A stretch of 64,000 nucleotides of DNA from Gnetum montanum (Eukaryota; Streptophyta; Gnetopsida; Gnetales; Gnetaceae), in contig MNCI01000651.1 in the NCBI GenBank assembly GCA_015680685.1, positions 1,665,832 through 1,729,831 of the forward strand. Reading direction: 5' to 3'. Position numbers and translations under genes: made by a program. Shown here one piece after another: positions 37,271 through 49,179 of the stretch. The notes below the pieces were generated by a model. It ran no database searches. It was not told the origin of the DNA and saw nothing but the letters and a program-made list of their open reading frames with translations. Numbering within the stretch: the first letter of the stretch is position 1; each line of letters opens with the position of its first letter.

Positions 37271-39039
37271 TTTCCTAAATAACAGCTCTCTCCTTTTTAA
37301 AAAGAAAATGTATAGAAATAAACTGATTATATCAATGATTATGTTGTCAATAATAGAAAAACTCTAAATCATAAAATTTCATAAGGTCATGTTCCTCCAT
37401 ACACGAAATGCACCACATTTACTAGCAAATTGTGGACCCAAATTTTTTCTCTTTTCTTGGAGTTAAAAAATCAATTTAAAAAAAATGTTTGATCACCAAA
37501 ACCCTATAAATAAAACTACACATTTCTTCCACTATTGTGACATCATCCATCGCATTCTCCACCACCCAACTGTAGGGAGACAAGTCCATATCTCTAATAG
37601 ATCGCTTGTTAGCAAAATTGATGGCTTATTCCTGCTCAATTTTGGAAAAATAAATGAGTGATAGCTATAGTCCAAGGTAACACTCCTGGAACTCTAAATG
37701 TAAATTCCCTTGTAACCACCTATGATAGTAAAAATTTGGACTATAGTGTTAACGCACACATCGAGGTCTCTAGGGTATTGTTAACTATTGCCATGGAGCA
37801 CCTGCGATCGGAGTTGAAGGTAGTCATTATAGCATTGGCATAATGTGCATGATGCTCTTGAAACCCTTGCCATTACTGTCAAATGCTGAGAAAACCTTGC
37901 ACTTAAACTCCGTGGTTACGAAACATGACTCCAGAAGTAGCCATGATGGAGGCATGATGAAATTCAACTGCCATGCTAGTATCGTGGACATCATGCTGCT
38001 ACCACAGATGTAAGTGGTATTGAACTCAATGGTGGTATTGAAATCCATTGTAGTCTATATGTGGTTAATGATGAGGGTAGAGGTTATGTTGGTAACATGT
38101 TTGTTGCCACCACGGATCAAAACCCTGCTGCTGTGTCTAGTTGTGTTGCCCTCTACATCCAGCTGCTACCATGGATCAAAACCCTGCAGCTACCATTTCT
38201 TGTAGTTTTCGTATTAGAGGTAAATCCAGAAATTCTTGACTTAAATCCAATAGTCTTGACTTGAATCCAATAGCCTATTTATTTTCATTCTTAGGTTATT
38301 TGCACACTTATGTGCTCATTTCCTAGTAATTGATATTTGGGTAATCCCGTGTTCTATAGATTTTAGGGCTTTTATTCAACTTGTTTAATCAACTGCAAAA
38401 TATTGTTCGGATTCAAATTTCCAAATACAAATTTGTTGTTTTCAGTTATGGATTGCACACATAATGGATCTATTGCAAGAAACTTGAATAATATGAACAA
38501 TAACTTTTTATTTTTGCTTCATCCAATTCTTGCTCTTTAACTTGGATTTTTTATTTTAATTAAAGATGGGTATTGCACATCCGTTTCTTGTTTGGTGTCC
38601 TTAAGAATGGAACTCAGAACTTATTGTATCTATTAAAGTTTTTTAAAATTTGAAATAGACCATATAATAAACAAAATTCCTTGTTATGCCTATTCCATTA
38701 AATGGTCAAATGTAAAAACAAGGGCCTACTGACTCAGGTTGAGGATATGCAAGGGAAAAAAGGACATGAGCTTGCTATGGGAAGGATCCACTTGCATATC
38801 TCTTGATTGGGTTCATTAAGTACCTTATCATTAGACATTCTTGAAATTAGGACCTTTTGCACATCCATCTTCTGCATCAAACCATGTGTTCCTTTACAAA
38901 TTCTATTTAATAAAAGCATTCTTTATCAAATTTCTCAATTTTGAGCTTTCAAAGATCCTCTTTAATGATTTCATCATATTCTTGGCTTTTCTAGGACTCC
39001 ATGGACTCCAATTTCATTGAAAAGTTTGTTATATTTTTT

Positions 39040-39190
39040 GAGATATTCAAATTCCAAATTTTTGCCTATGGGCCTCATATACAGGGCCTCGTTGACAAAG
39101 TAGAGCTATATATGAGGCCTTGTATATGGGGCCCCATCAATGTAAGGGAAAAATTCTATATATATGTGCAACCCCACTTGAAAATTTTTA
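39040..39190 (+). repeat. LTR-like U3 fragment with 20-bp inverted arms inside D
   Basis: GGGGCCCCATCAATGTA followed by a TATA-like CTATATATAT resembles the U3 of the D LTRs (GGGGCCTCGTCAATGTA, then TATAAATA). Arms at 39071-39090 and 39114-39133 pair at 18 of 20 positions. It may be a remnant of a related LTR inserted in, or duplicated within, element D. Confidence 0.5.
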
Positions 39191-39614
39191 CATTTTATTA
39201 AAAATGCCAAGGGAGTTTTTTAATTTTTTAGAGCCTAGAACTTTCCAGAGCCCATAACTTCCTAACTGTTTTTCCAAATCACTCTGTTCTTTGACTTTGC
39301 AAGTACAAGAGGTAAGCTCTTCATTGTGGGGATCACAAATGTGCCATTTTTGAGGAATTTTTTTTTCATAATTTTTCTAACTCCTAAAAATGTTTAACTA
39401 AAAAATCAACCATTAAACACTAAATTAAAAGAGTTAAACCTTTCCAACAAGCTCTAGTAACATCTACAATAAATAATTAATAACATAATAATAAAATAAT
39501 CAATATGCCATGGTTCAACCTTAGCCAAAGTGTAACTAACTAATGAGAGAAGGTATTTAAAAATTTAAAGCTACACATTATATCTACTAATCCATCGATG
39601 TGTTGTGATCGTAG

Positions 39615-42450
39615 ATGATACCAAAAGGAAAGCACATGTAGGAAGTAGGACCATCTCAACCAAAGGAGAAATGGCCTAGAATGGGAAAAGACCAAGAATA
39701 GCCCTAAGAAGAACCACTTGCAACCCATGCCACAGGTCCTCTTAGGGAAGAGACCAAGGTGGAATCTATCCAATAGATTCCAAAACTAGCAGCAATAATA
39801 GAACACTCGCATTCAGATGATGTACTAGCACAACCAGCAAATCTTAAGGTGATCTTGAAAAAGGCTTGCCTAAATAGAGAGGTCCAAAAATCGGTGCTCT
39901 AGGAGTTCAATTTTGGCCCTTTCCTAGAGAAAGCACCAAAAGAAGTGCAAGACCAATTAAAGGCCTCTCCCATGTGGCCAATCATCACTTCCACCAAGGA
40001 GTGGTACATGGGAGAGATGTGTTTATTCTAGAATAATAAGTAGCCTAGATCAATAGTAAAAGTAAAGAACATCTTAGTGTCCTACTTGATATACATAATT
40101 GATACAGTGCTTGGGTTGCTAGAAATGGGGGCAAGTATTATTGAGATCCCAATGTAGATAAATCCCAATATCAAGAAAGAATGGCTGCAATGGTGCTATA
40201 GCATCGACTACAAGGATTTTGGCATGCTCACACCAGCAGAGAGGATTTATTACAAGACCTCAATACAATGATAAGGCCAAGAAAAATCACTACCTTCTCT
40301 ACTTGAGCATGTGCCACTCTATGTGGGATATTCCCTGTCAACTTTCCATAGTTGATATATCTAGAGATGAAGAAGTAGTTTAAAGAAAATAAACATAGAA
40401 GGAAGGCACTCCCATTCCCATGCCTCATCAAGAAACTTTGTTGAAGGGGAGGAATAGTTCATTACATCAATGGTACTATCAGAACTATTCTAGGCACTAA
40501 TTGGGTAGAAGTGATGAAGGATAAGATGCTTGCAACCACTATCCAAGAAGAGGAGTAGTAACCACCACTTCCAACTGCCACTCAAACAACTATGCCAGAC
40601 GTCGATGCTACTACCTAACAGTTGTGCGAATATTGAAAATGGTTCTTGAGTGAACAAGAGCAATAAGTAGGCATGAGTGGTGGGTACCTATCTATATATA
40701 GAGCAGCAATGGGTCACCTCAATGAGATGGTCCAACAATTAGTTTGATGGGTGTAGGCGGATCCATTTTCTCTACTCAAAGAACACAGCTACTCGCAAGG
40801 TCGAATCAGAGTACTAGAGAGGTCACAGTATCTCTTGCAAAATAGTAGTCACTCCTAGAAATCTCTGGAAATGATACGAGAGTTTTGGTATGCTTGTTGA
40901 AAGGTGAGGGGGTAACTGTATTGGTCATGTAGCACTAAGGATAAGAGATAGTAGTCGAGTTGGTTTTTGATTACATTGTTAAAATACTCAATGCACCTAC
41001 AACATCTGCACCAAATGTCACTATACTCAAGGATGTGAAAATGTCTGTAGGAATCACAAGTTGTAGAATAAATGTAGCATAACATGAAAAACTACTGAAC
41101 TGATTGGTAGGAACCAAGCAACCACCTCTAGATGTATTTGACCTTTCAAAAAATATCATTGTAACCTAGTTGGAGCTACTTGGGGCAAGGGGTAAGAACA
41201 TCATGTTAGATGGACAACTTGAAATAGCCAAGAAACTGAATGAATGATTGGTTACTAGAGTTGCCAAATTAAGATCCTAGATTGTTGACCTTGCATTTCT
41301 TAACCCAACATTGATAAGAGATAAAACTATGGAATAAATTCACACCAAAATCAAAGGGGTTGAGGATGTAATGGAAATGGCATTATTCTATCGATCCTTG
41401 GTAGAGGCCACATAACATAAAATTTAGAAGGCCTTGGATAAAACCCACTAGGAGAATGTATAGTTGATCATAGAGAACCATCACCTATAGAATGTTGATG
41501 AGCATAAGAAATAATTAACCAACTTCATCCATCAATAGTAGGAGCAACTGTCTAGAGCCAACATAGAATTAAGGAGATTGGTAATAGAAACTAGAAATCT
41601 CTCCATGGAGGAGGTTTGTGCCCTTCACCAAAAAATTGTGATTGAGGTAGCTGCCTAGGAATTGGAGGCTCTTAAATTTGAGAGTCAAGAACCATTATAG
41701 AGAATAGGTCAATCTACAAAAGGAGGTGAATGAAAAACACATCCATTTGGTGAAGGGAAAAGTGAATGAAACCCTTCAGAAACTCTAGCAAGTGAGAGAA
41801 TTATGGGAACCCATCATTGATGGAATAGATGCCTACAACAAAGTAGAAATCTACATGAAGGAGTTGCAAATTGAGAAGATGACAGAATGCATGGACCTTT
41901 CCAATCTCCATTATGCAAATTTTGCCATGTTGACTATTAGATGGCTATGGTTAGAGCTTGAGAAACTAGTGGCTAGCTCATACTTATTCTATGAGGCCAA
42001 GTTCAAGCATCACAAAGACACCAAGCAAAAGCTTGTAGTGGAAAATGATGAACTCGAAGTCCTCAAGGCACAATTTACTAATCAATGATCAACTATAGAG
42101 AACCCAGCTAGGAGGATGAATGACTACTAGGAGCTATAGAATGTAGTTAGGACATTCAACATTGAATGCAAATAATTCATTGCCTGGTTTGTCAATGTAA
42201 AGGAAATGTTTCCACTAATTCCCTATTCATGGGTCCCATTCTAGCCCACGTTGGTGATGCCATGTGGACTATGAATGATCTCGAAAGTAAGGAGGAGAAG
42301 ATGAAGGCTTTATTGGATGCCTTTTGTCTTTTACCAGAAGGTGTAGTTGTAATAGGGTAGCCATAGCCACCTTAGCTACCCCACATGCTTGAAGGAAGTG
42401 AAGGTTCTTTAGAACCTCAGAAGCCTCCACCACCTAGGATTGTTTGATCT
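39615..42450 (+). pseudogene. ORF3 of element D: unknown protein with coiled coil (broken)
   Basis: I do not recognise this protein. It starts M-I-P-K-G-K-H at 39615 in a Lys/Pro/Glu-rich part, followed by EFNFGPFLEKAPKEVQDQLK and EWYMGEM (39908-40020), then YLIYIIDTVLGLLEMGASI (near 40083-40140). The second half is strongly helical: RANIELRRLVIETRNLSMEE (41552-41612), HQKIVIEVAA, ELEALKFES, and in 41792-42085 KVEIYMKELQIEKMT and KQKLVVENDELEVLKAQF, with heptad-like Leu/Ile spacing. It is homologous to ORF3 of C and C2. It lies in sense orientation about 230 bp before the 3' LTR, the site of env-like genes in Athila, but no signal peptide or membrane anchor is evident. Stops are mostly TAG. 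Confidence 0.72.
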
Positions 42451-42681
42451 TCTCCACTACCTTCATGCCACCAAATTATGTGCTATCCAATTTTGTGTTG
42501 TCATGTCATGGTGTTCAATTTTGTGTCATGAACACCACAATTTTTGTAGTGTGTGATCTGTACACTCGAGCACTCAGTTTTGTCAAGTCAGTTTGTTTTG
42601 TTAAGAGTTAGTCAATAATCCCATACCTTTCCAATGTTGTAAAGGAATGTGAGGATGAGTTTTCATTCAGTCATGGAGGTA
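42451..42681 (+). other. Untranslated stretch between ORF3 and the 3' LTR of D
   Basis: It contains two imperfect direct repeats around CCAATTTTGTGTYRTCATG (near 42489 and 42519). No clear polypurine tract is seen; a weak purine stretch (GGAATGTGAGGATGAG) lies at 42644-42659. Confidence 0.5.
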
Positions 42682-43568
42682 TGATGAGCATCAAAGTGTG
42701 ACATTGATGGGACCCTATTTATGTGGTGTTGCCCCATTGATGGGGCCATTTCAATGTATAGTTTGCTATGTCTATGGGGCCCTGTCAATGCAGCCCTAGA
42801 GAAAAAATGATAAATACAAGCTCCCATGTTTATGGGAATTCAAGTCATAGTAGTACTAGAGCTCTTGGAGTTTGTCCATTTGAAAGTTAGAATATTTCTC
42901 TAGGTGCTTGCACCAGGAGTCATAAAGTGTATGAATCTTTATTCGAGCACTATTGTACCAGAACCATACCAATGTGTATAGCAATAAAGACAAGATTTTT
43001 GATAAGCCTTGTAGCACATAGAATATATTAATGATTTATTTATGGATTTATTGTTTTCATTAATTATGTCATTGATCAAGCTAAATTAGACTTTGATTTA
43101 TTAGTTAATTAATTAAGCTAAATAAATTAAGCATATAAGTACAACCACTTTAAGTGTAAACATGTATTCACTTGGTAATCCCAATAGTTTTATTACTTGG
43201 TGCACCCAATAGCATATATGTGGGTTCAAAAAGTGTATGGAAAGTGGGACCGGATACTTATGTTAGGACTAGTTAAAGATTAGTTAAATAGTTAAATTAA
43301 ATTAGTTCTCAATTTACTTCATCTCTCTCTTTAAGCATAAAAAACATATAATATAAAATGAAAAAAATCATATGCCTTGATTACACTTAACCACACTTTT
43401 GTACACCACAAGTGTAATTGGGAAGAAAACAAATGATCATTAGGGTAAGGTTTACTTCCTAGAAGACTAGTGCATCAAAAACTAGAGAGGCCATGGAATT
43501 TGACCAGATTGTGCATGAGTGCTTTGTGATTCATATGGTTGGGCATAGGGTACCTTTATTGCTCATTA
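42682..43568 (+). repeat. 3' LTR of element D
   Basis: It begins TGATGAGC and ends GCTCATTA, and is 887 bp long. It aligns with 27469-28427 over its whole length with scattered, mostly transitional differences and a shorter U3. GGTTT follows at once. Confidence 0.92.
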
Positions 43569-43573
43569 GGTTT
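43569..43573 (+). repeat. Target-site duplication (right) of element D
   Basis: GGTTT, identical to 27464-27468. Confidence 0.85.
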
Positions 43574-45119
43574 TTAGCCTAGATCTTCAAAATTAGTCAC
43601 TAGTGGGGTAAGGTATGTGTTTACATTTTTTTGCAAAGGGGGTACCACACCAAGAGTCTCTTATGCTTAGCTAGTTGAAAATTTGCCTCAAAAGTCTTAC
43701 AAAATGCTCAAGATTGCCACAAGTTCTAGCACTCAAGAATTGCCAAAAAAGCTTTAGGAATTTGGAATCAAAGAACTCATTCCAGGTATTTTAGATTGGC
43801 TTTTATAGATTCTCACAATTATTGGTTTTTGTGCTGCAAATTTTTGCCATGATTGTTGATAGATTGATTTGATTTGCACAGGTGGAAAGCTATAATTCCC
43901 AATCTAGTTTTCCTTTTTAGGTAAGTTTTGATGCACCTAGGCCACCAAAATACTTTGGATGCTAAGAATAGTAAATGGATTTTACCAACTACATTGGATT
44001 CAACCATCCATGCTGGGCTTTATGGGAACTATGTTGAAATCATGGGATCCATGATGGCATGATGGAGCAACAATGGGATTGTTGAATTATGAAACCCAAA
44101 CTGCTCTAATGCTGACTTCATGTGAAAATGGAAACTTCTACAACCTAAACACTAGCCTCATGTTATCTATGCTAGGCGTTATGGCAACTACACTAGGTTT
44201 TACTAGGAAAATGAAAATCCAATACCACCAACATTGGGTGCAAGTAGTTTTAGCGTAGTTGAGGTTATGGCCCATGTAAAACCAATGAAAATGCCATATT
44301 TGGTAGTTACCAAGGTATTTTAAGCCTTCAAGCTCAACTATAGATATGAAATAATGTTTTTCACTTGGGAAGTGAGGCTATAACAACTTATGAGGCATTT
44401 TTCAGCCTTAAAAGTTCATTTATATGGGATTGTAACTCATGGGCTTCCAGCCTCACAACTTTACAATGAAAATATAGTCTCAAGTGTAGGGGTGAAGGTT
44501 ACAATGCTAGAAAACATTAGAACATGCATTTTATTGGTGGTCTTTCATTGGACCCTCTTTATTGTTGTTTGTAGAATTGACTCAAGAGACATTGATAAAG
44601 AATATAAAACACCACTGCATGTCCATCATCAATGTTTCCTCTTCATGCTTGATTCAGTAGTGTCAAACCATGCTAAAGAGTTCTTGTAATGATGGGATAA
44701 GTATTATGATTAGATGATATAGGATAAAGAGCATATTTTATCATAAGGAAATGGTCACAAGGTTAACAATGATTTCCAAATGTTGACATCATGGTTATAG
44801 TTATGGTGGTGATACTTTGGCTAATCAATATGGTCTTTGCACTTCATGATGTGAAGTGTTGATTACTTAGTAATGTTTTTTAGGAAGAAACATCTTGATC
44901 CAAAGTTTCTTTGGTCATTAGGCTCTTTCCTTTGCTTGTTTGGAGCCTCTAGTTTATCTTTTAGTCTTCATTAGTCTCTCAGCTTTTTGGTAATTTGCTT
45001 CCCTTTTCTTTTCTGGGGTGAAACCTTCATTGGGTTTCATTGTCAAGGCCATATTTGATTTGTTTTTTCCATTGAATGAGATGTGTAACATTTAATGAAC
45101 TTGATGGTAAAGTATGATG
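43574..45119. other. No recognised feature
   Basis: Right flank of element D and possible 3' region of element E. The longest frame (44390-44689, 99 codons) shows no known motif and no codon pattern that I could support as a gene. The sequence joins onto 27463 if element D is removed. Confidence 0.55.
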
Positions 45120-45560
45120 AAGGAAATGTCACATGGCCATGGTGGATGAGTGTCAAACATAGGTTATCATTGTTGTTTTGAGTAAAGAAGGTTATAATTA
45201 GGCTGTAGGGTTGGTATCAAGAAATGGTAATGATAATAATGTGAAATAAGAACTCTTGATATAGTAGGACAAGATAATCAAATATTATGCATCAAGGTCA
45301 AATGGTAATTTGTTGCCATGATGAGATAAACCTTTACAATGACTCTACGCTTCATCCTACAAGCACAACCCTAAGAGGACAAGAAAACAAGATAAAGAAA
45401 ACATGTTGTTACATGATAATGCATAAGGTCACATGAGACAACTAGAAAAATAGGTCACCATAGGTTACTATTGTTACAACATAGGGATATCTATGCATTA
45501 TGCATCAAATTTACAAAGTTTACTATTCATTCATTATGCAAAATAGAGAGATAGAGAAAG
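45120..45560. repeat. Loose AAGGTCAAATG-type repeats, 3' of the E pol
   Basis: Short AAGGTCAAATGG- and AAGGTCACATG-like words recur at irregular spacing, similar to those at 49180-49830 on the other side of the E pol. No fixed period could be set. Confidence 0.4.
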
Positions 45561-45599
45561 CATGTGTAGGCTCACTTATCATTCGATGTAAGGGCCATT

Positions 45600-46990
45600 A
45601 ATGTCAATTGTTGATTTGTACCTATAAAGAAAATTACATTATATGTAATAAGTCTTTAGATAGGAATCATGTTTGCTATTTTGAAGGCTTTGTTACCATA
45701 GGCCTTGGTGATCAAGAAAGGTCCCTCCCAGTTGGTTGAGAACATGTCCACATGCTCACAAACAACCTTGAGAACTAGGTCTCCCTCCTTGATCTTCCAT
45801 TTGTTCAAGTCATGGCGATGCTATTGATTTTGCCTCTCTTGGTACCATTTGATGTGAGTAAACATTCATACTTGATGCTCTTCCACTGAATCTAGGTCAA
45901 TGATGCTTAGCTCCTTTTTCTATTCATCATTGATGAAGTTCGATAGAGCTACTCTTGGTTATGGAACCTACAATTCAAGAGGTAAAATAGCTTTAAAATA
46001 ATAAGCTAGGCTATATGAGATTATTTGTTATAGTTCAAAGTGCTTTAAAAGAGCTTCAGAATTATAGTTCAAAAGATCATTTGTTAGGCCCAAAGTGCAT
46101 GGACAAGCCCCTCATGCCACTTGCATTTGCTATTATTGAGCATCATTTTGAGCAAGTTTCTGATACTAGCTTTACCTTGTCCATTTGCTTGAGGCTAGTA
46201 TGGTGATGAAAAGGAATATTTAATACCTAGGTCTTGACAAAAGGCTTCATTTTATTGGATACTAAGTTTTTGATCAATTATTTATGATTATGATCAAAGG
46301 TATGTCAAAATAGACTACTATGTTATTGAGTATGAATCTATATACTTGTTGAGACATCATCTTTCTTAGGAGAATAGCTTCAGTCCACTTTATAAATTAT
46401 TCGATTGTAGTGATGATAAAGCTAGGTCCTATAAAAGACTTAGGTTTTATAGGTCCAATAATGTTGAGTCCCCATCATTGAAATGGCTAGTTTATCTAAG
46501 TAGTGTGTAATTGAATTGGTGGAACATATATTAGGTTGCTATGTCGTTGATAGGTGTCATAAATTTTAACCTTCTATAGGTAGTTGCTTTCCATAGAGGG
46601 TCAATAATAGCATAGTTGTATAATCTTGGAGGTGATGGCTCTAGGTCCTATATGTTCCCTATATACACCTTCATGCACTTTCTTAAGAACTATGTAGGGT
46701 TTATTTTGTTCAAGCACACTAACAATACTCCATCATAAGACTGTTGAAATAATGTGTTATCACCTATAATGACATATTGTTTTGATCTCTTATGTACAAA
46801 TTCCTTTTGAGAAGTAGTTAGGCCCTATGGAGATTCATAATGCATAAGGTAAAACTTAATATCGTCATACAATTCCTTTGGAGGAGCAGTATTAATAGAG
46901 GCTATAGAGTCACCTTTAGTGTTTTGCATAATGGGAATAACATAGTTCATAGTTAAAGAGGGTAACTTGCTAAAAAAAAAAGCATCACAC
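45600..46990 (-). pseudogene. Integrase of element E (broken)
   Basis: The C-terminal part at 45860-45680 resembles F (KKGDLLLKVVHEHVDKFLEN in F). The core near 46480-46370 reads WGLNIIGPIKPKSF, where F has WGLDIIGPITPKSF, so the first catalytic Asp is Asn. Near 46290 the second region reads I-I-I-N-N where F has I-V-I-D-N, again Asp to Asn. Both are single G-to-A changes. Numerous stops. Confidence 0.75.
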
Positions 46991-47800
46991 TTAGGGCTAA
47001 TATCACAATGGCATTGACTAACATATTCTTGGTTTAGGGTATATGTTAGATACCAATGTTTATAAATTATTGCATCAGTTTCTTGCCTGGGTCATAATAA
47101 GGTTGCAAATTTTTGGCTTTACAAGTGTAAACCTCAGCCACTTGGTTAACTACTAGTTGTGAATAATCTTTTATCATTAGGAAATTGATTCCTTGATCAA
47201 TAGGTACCATCATTCCTTTGATCAATCCTTCATACTCCACCATGTTGTTGGTACATGAAAATTAAAAATGGTAGATGAAGGATTGGATTTCACTAGAAGG
47301 TGATGTTATGATAGCAACACCACTAGTCCAATGGGTAGTTGAAGCTCCATCAAATTGCATAATTACCTGATAGCTCTTAGGTACTTTGCTAATAAGGTTG
47401 ACATGTTCATTAGGAAATTTAGGGTCAATGGCTACATGGTCTTCTATTGGGAAAATGGTAAGTTGTGCAGCTATAGCTTTTCCTTTTTTTTGAGGCTTGG
47501 GACACATAATGGAGGTCAAAATTGGCTGTTATGGCTTTTCAATGGGTTATATGAATACTTTCATAGATATTGGTCATTATGGCTCTAAGCACATTGTCCT
47601 TGCAAAGGACATTGACTTGGCTTCTAAGGAGGTAGTGTCTCCACTTCTTCAATGAGAAGGTTAGGGCTATATAATACTTCTCCACTTCAATGTATTAGGT
47701 CTCATAGGAAATTAATGCAAGACTTAGGTAGTATATGAGTAACTCTACTCCATTACCTTGTTTTTGATAGATTAGAGAGCCAATGGACATGTTAGAGATA
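46991..47800 (-). pseudogene. RNase H and archaeal-type RNase H of element E (broken)
   Basis: The 47519-47262 frame reads FPNEHVNLISKVPKSYQVIM, then QFDGASTTHWTSGVAIITSP, the start of the archaeal-type RNase H with its first Asp in F-D-G-A. Sequence at 47800-47520 matches the first RNase H region of F. The end of the second RNase H, with the link to integrase, lies near 47230-47020. Confidence 0.72.
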
Positions 47801-49095
47801 GTAAGTTAGATATAAAAAGATTTATCCTTATGTGGTGGATAGACTATGGGTAGTTGTGCCAACTCTTGCTTAAGGTTTTTAAAGGCTCCTTGGCATTGAG
47901 CCATCCACTCATAGTGGACTTCTTTCTTAAGCAAGTGTTGTATGGATTGTAATTTATCTATAAGCTTGACGATTGACCTATAGATAAATTGTAATCTACC
48001 TTGCAATTCCTAAAGCTCCTTAAGGTTAGTTGGTACTGCTAGGTTGGATATGGCTTTAACCTTATCAAGATTGACATGTATTCCCACTTCAAATGCTACA
48101 AAGCCAAGCATCTTACTAGTTTTGACACCACAGACACACTTCTTGGGATTAATTCTAAGATCATATTTGAGGCATCATTAAAACATAAGCTCAAGGTCAT
48201 GTGCATGATCACTAACCATTTTGGACTTAATAGCTATATCATCCACATAGTCATTAAGAAATCCTAGCACGTAATCTATAAAGATATACACCATGGCTTA
48301 TTAATACTTGGCACCTGCATTCTTTAGACCAAAGGGAATCATGATGTAATAGAAGATTCCCTAAGAGGTTATGAAGGTCATACAAAGTTGATGTTCTAGG
48401 TTAATCCTAACTTGGTTGTATCTTGAGACACCATCCATGAAGGATAGCAAGGCATGTCTTATCATAGCATTAATAAGTTGGCCAGTACTAGACAAAGGGA
48501 AGTCATCTTTGATAGTTATCTTACTCAGTTTTTGGATATCAATACAAATACGTATACTCCCATTTTTCTTAGGGACTACCACTATGTTGGATACCCATTT
48601 CGAATAATTGATAACTCGAATGAAAATATCTTGATATAAATTTGTGATTTCATTATGAACTACCAGGGCTAAATTTGATCTAATCTTACAAATGTTTTGC
48701 TTAACTGGCTTGATACTAGGTCAAGTATAAGGTTATGTTGCACTAGGCGTGGGTCAAGAATTGGCATATCTTCATATGACCATGCAAAGGCCTTAATGTT
48801 GTCTTGAAGGATCTTGGTGATGTCTTGAGCTTATTGAGGTTCAAGTGAGGAACTTAGTTTTACTATTTTCTCTTCACTACTATGTGTTCTGATAGAAAAC
48901 TTAACTAAAGACTCATTAGTAATGTCGCTAACCTTGAGATCAAGGGCCTTGACTAGGTTTTCATGCCACTTAAGGGGTTTCTTTATCGAGGCTATGTGGT
49001 CGATGGAAATCTTAGGTTCAAGATCTAAACACTTGAAGTCAATGAATCATTCAACATCACCATGAGGTGCACTTAGGTTCAAAGGTAAACTAATT
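47801..49095 (-). pseudogene. Reverse transcriptase of element E (broken)
   Basis: N-terminal link at 49095-48700 with FAWSYEDMPILDPRLVQHNL; then PKKNGSIRICIDIQKLSKIT and SFMDGVSRYNQVRI (48582-48400); then Y-V-D-D-I-A-I near 48260-48240, with the YVDD active site intact; then LQFIYRSIVKLIDKL, GAFKNLKQELAQLPIVYPPH (48006-47806). Stops and frameshifts separate the pieces. It matches F throughout. Confidence 0.85.
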
Positions 49096-49179
49096 TACCT
49101 CTAGGTGCCCATACTCCAATCTTGCATATCAATCATAAGCATATTAAGTAGCACCTATGTGACAAAATGAGCAAATAAT

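Larger units (their letters stand above)
34720..39614 (+). other. Long non-coding spacer of element D
   Basis: About 4.9 kb without a recognised gene lies between integrase and ORF3. The matching spacer in copy C is about 2.1 kb, so part of this may be a nested insertion. It shares the CTTTACATGGTGTGG block (near 35369) with copy A. It contains a roughly 49-bp tandem repeat at 37103-37270 and an LTR-like piece at 39040-39190. Pyrimidine-rich runs lie near 34740-35090. Confidence 0.6.
27469..43568 (+). mobile_element. Athila-like Ty3/gypsy element, copy D, full length 16.1 kb
   Basis: Both LTRs (27469-28427 and 42682-43568) are in the same orientation and flanked by GGTTT duplications. Inside are a tRNA-Asp-type primer site, gag, protease, RT-RNase H with FMDD, and integrase up to about 34680. 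A long non-coding spacer follows, and then a sense-oriented ORF3 before the 3' LTR. The element is much longer than its coding part needs; an LTR-like fragment at 39040-39190 and the extra 3 kb relative to copy C suggest a nested insertion in the spacer. All genes carry stops. Confidence 0.92.
45600..49095 (-). mobile_element. Tat-lineage Ty3/gypsy element E (pol only recognised)
   Basis: Order on the minus strand: RT, RNase H, a second archaeal-type RNase H and integrase. The second RNase H between the first one and integrase is the mark of the Tat lineage. The piece is collinear with element F (53107-56557) and more decayed. Gag and protease are not seen next to it. Confidence 0.82.

Noticed and set aside
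39615-42450. Calling ORF3 an envelope gene
   Set aside because: Only the position matches; no signal peptide, fusion peptide or membrane anchor is visible.
44390-44689. A 99-codon open frame on the plus strand
   Set aside because: No motif, no homologous copy in the window and no neighbouring gene signal; length is within what AT-rich non-coding DNA gives.
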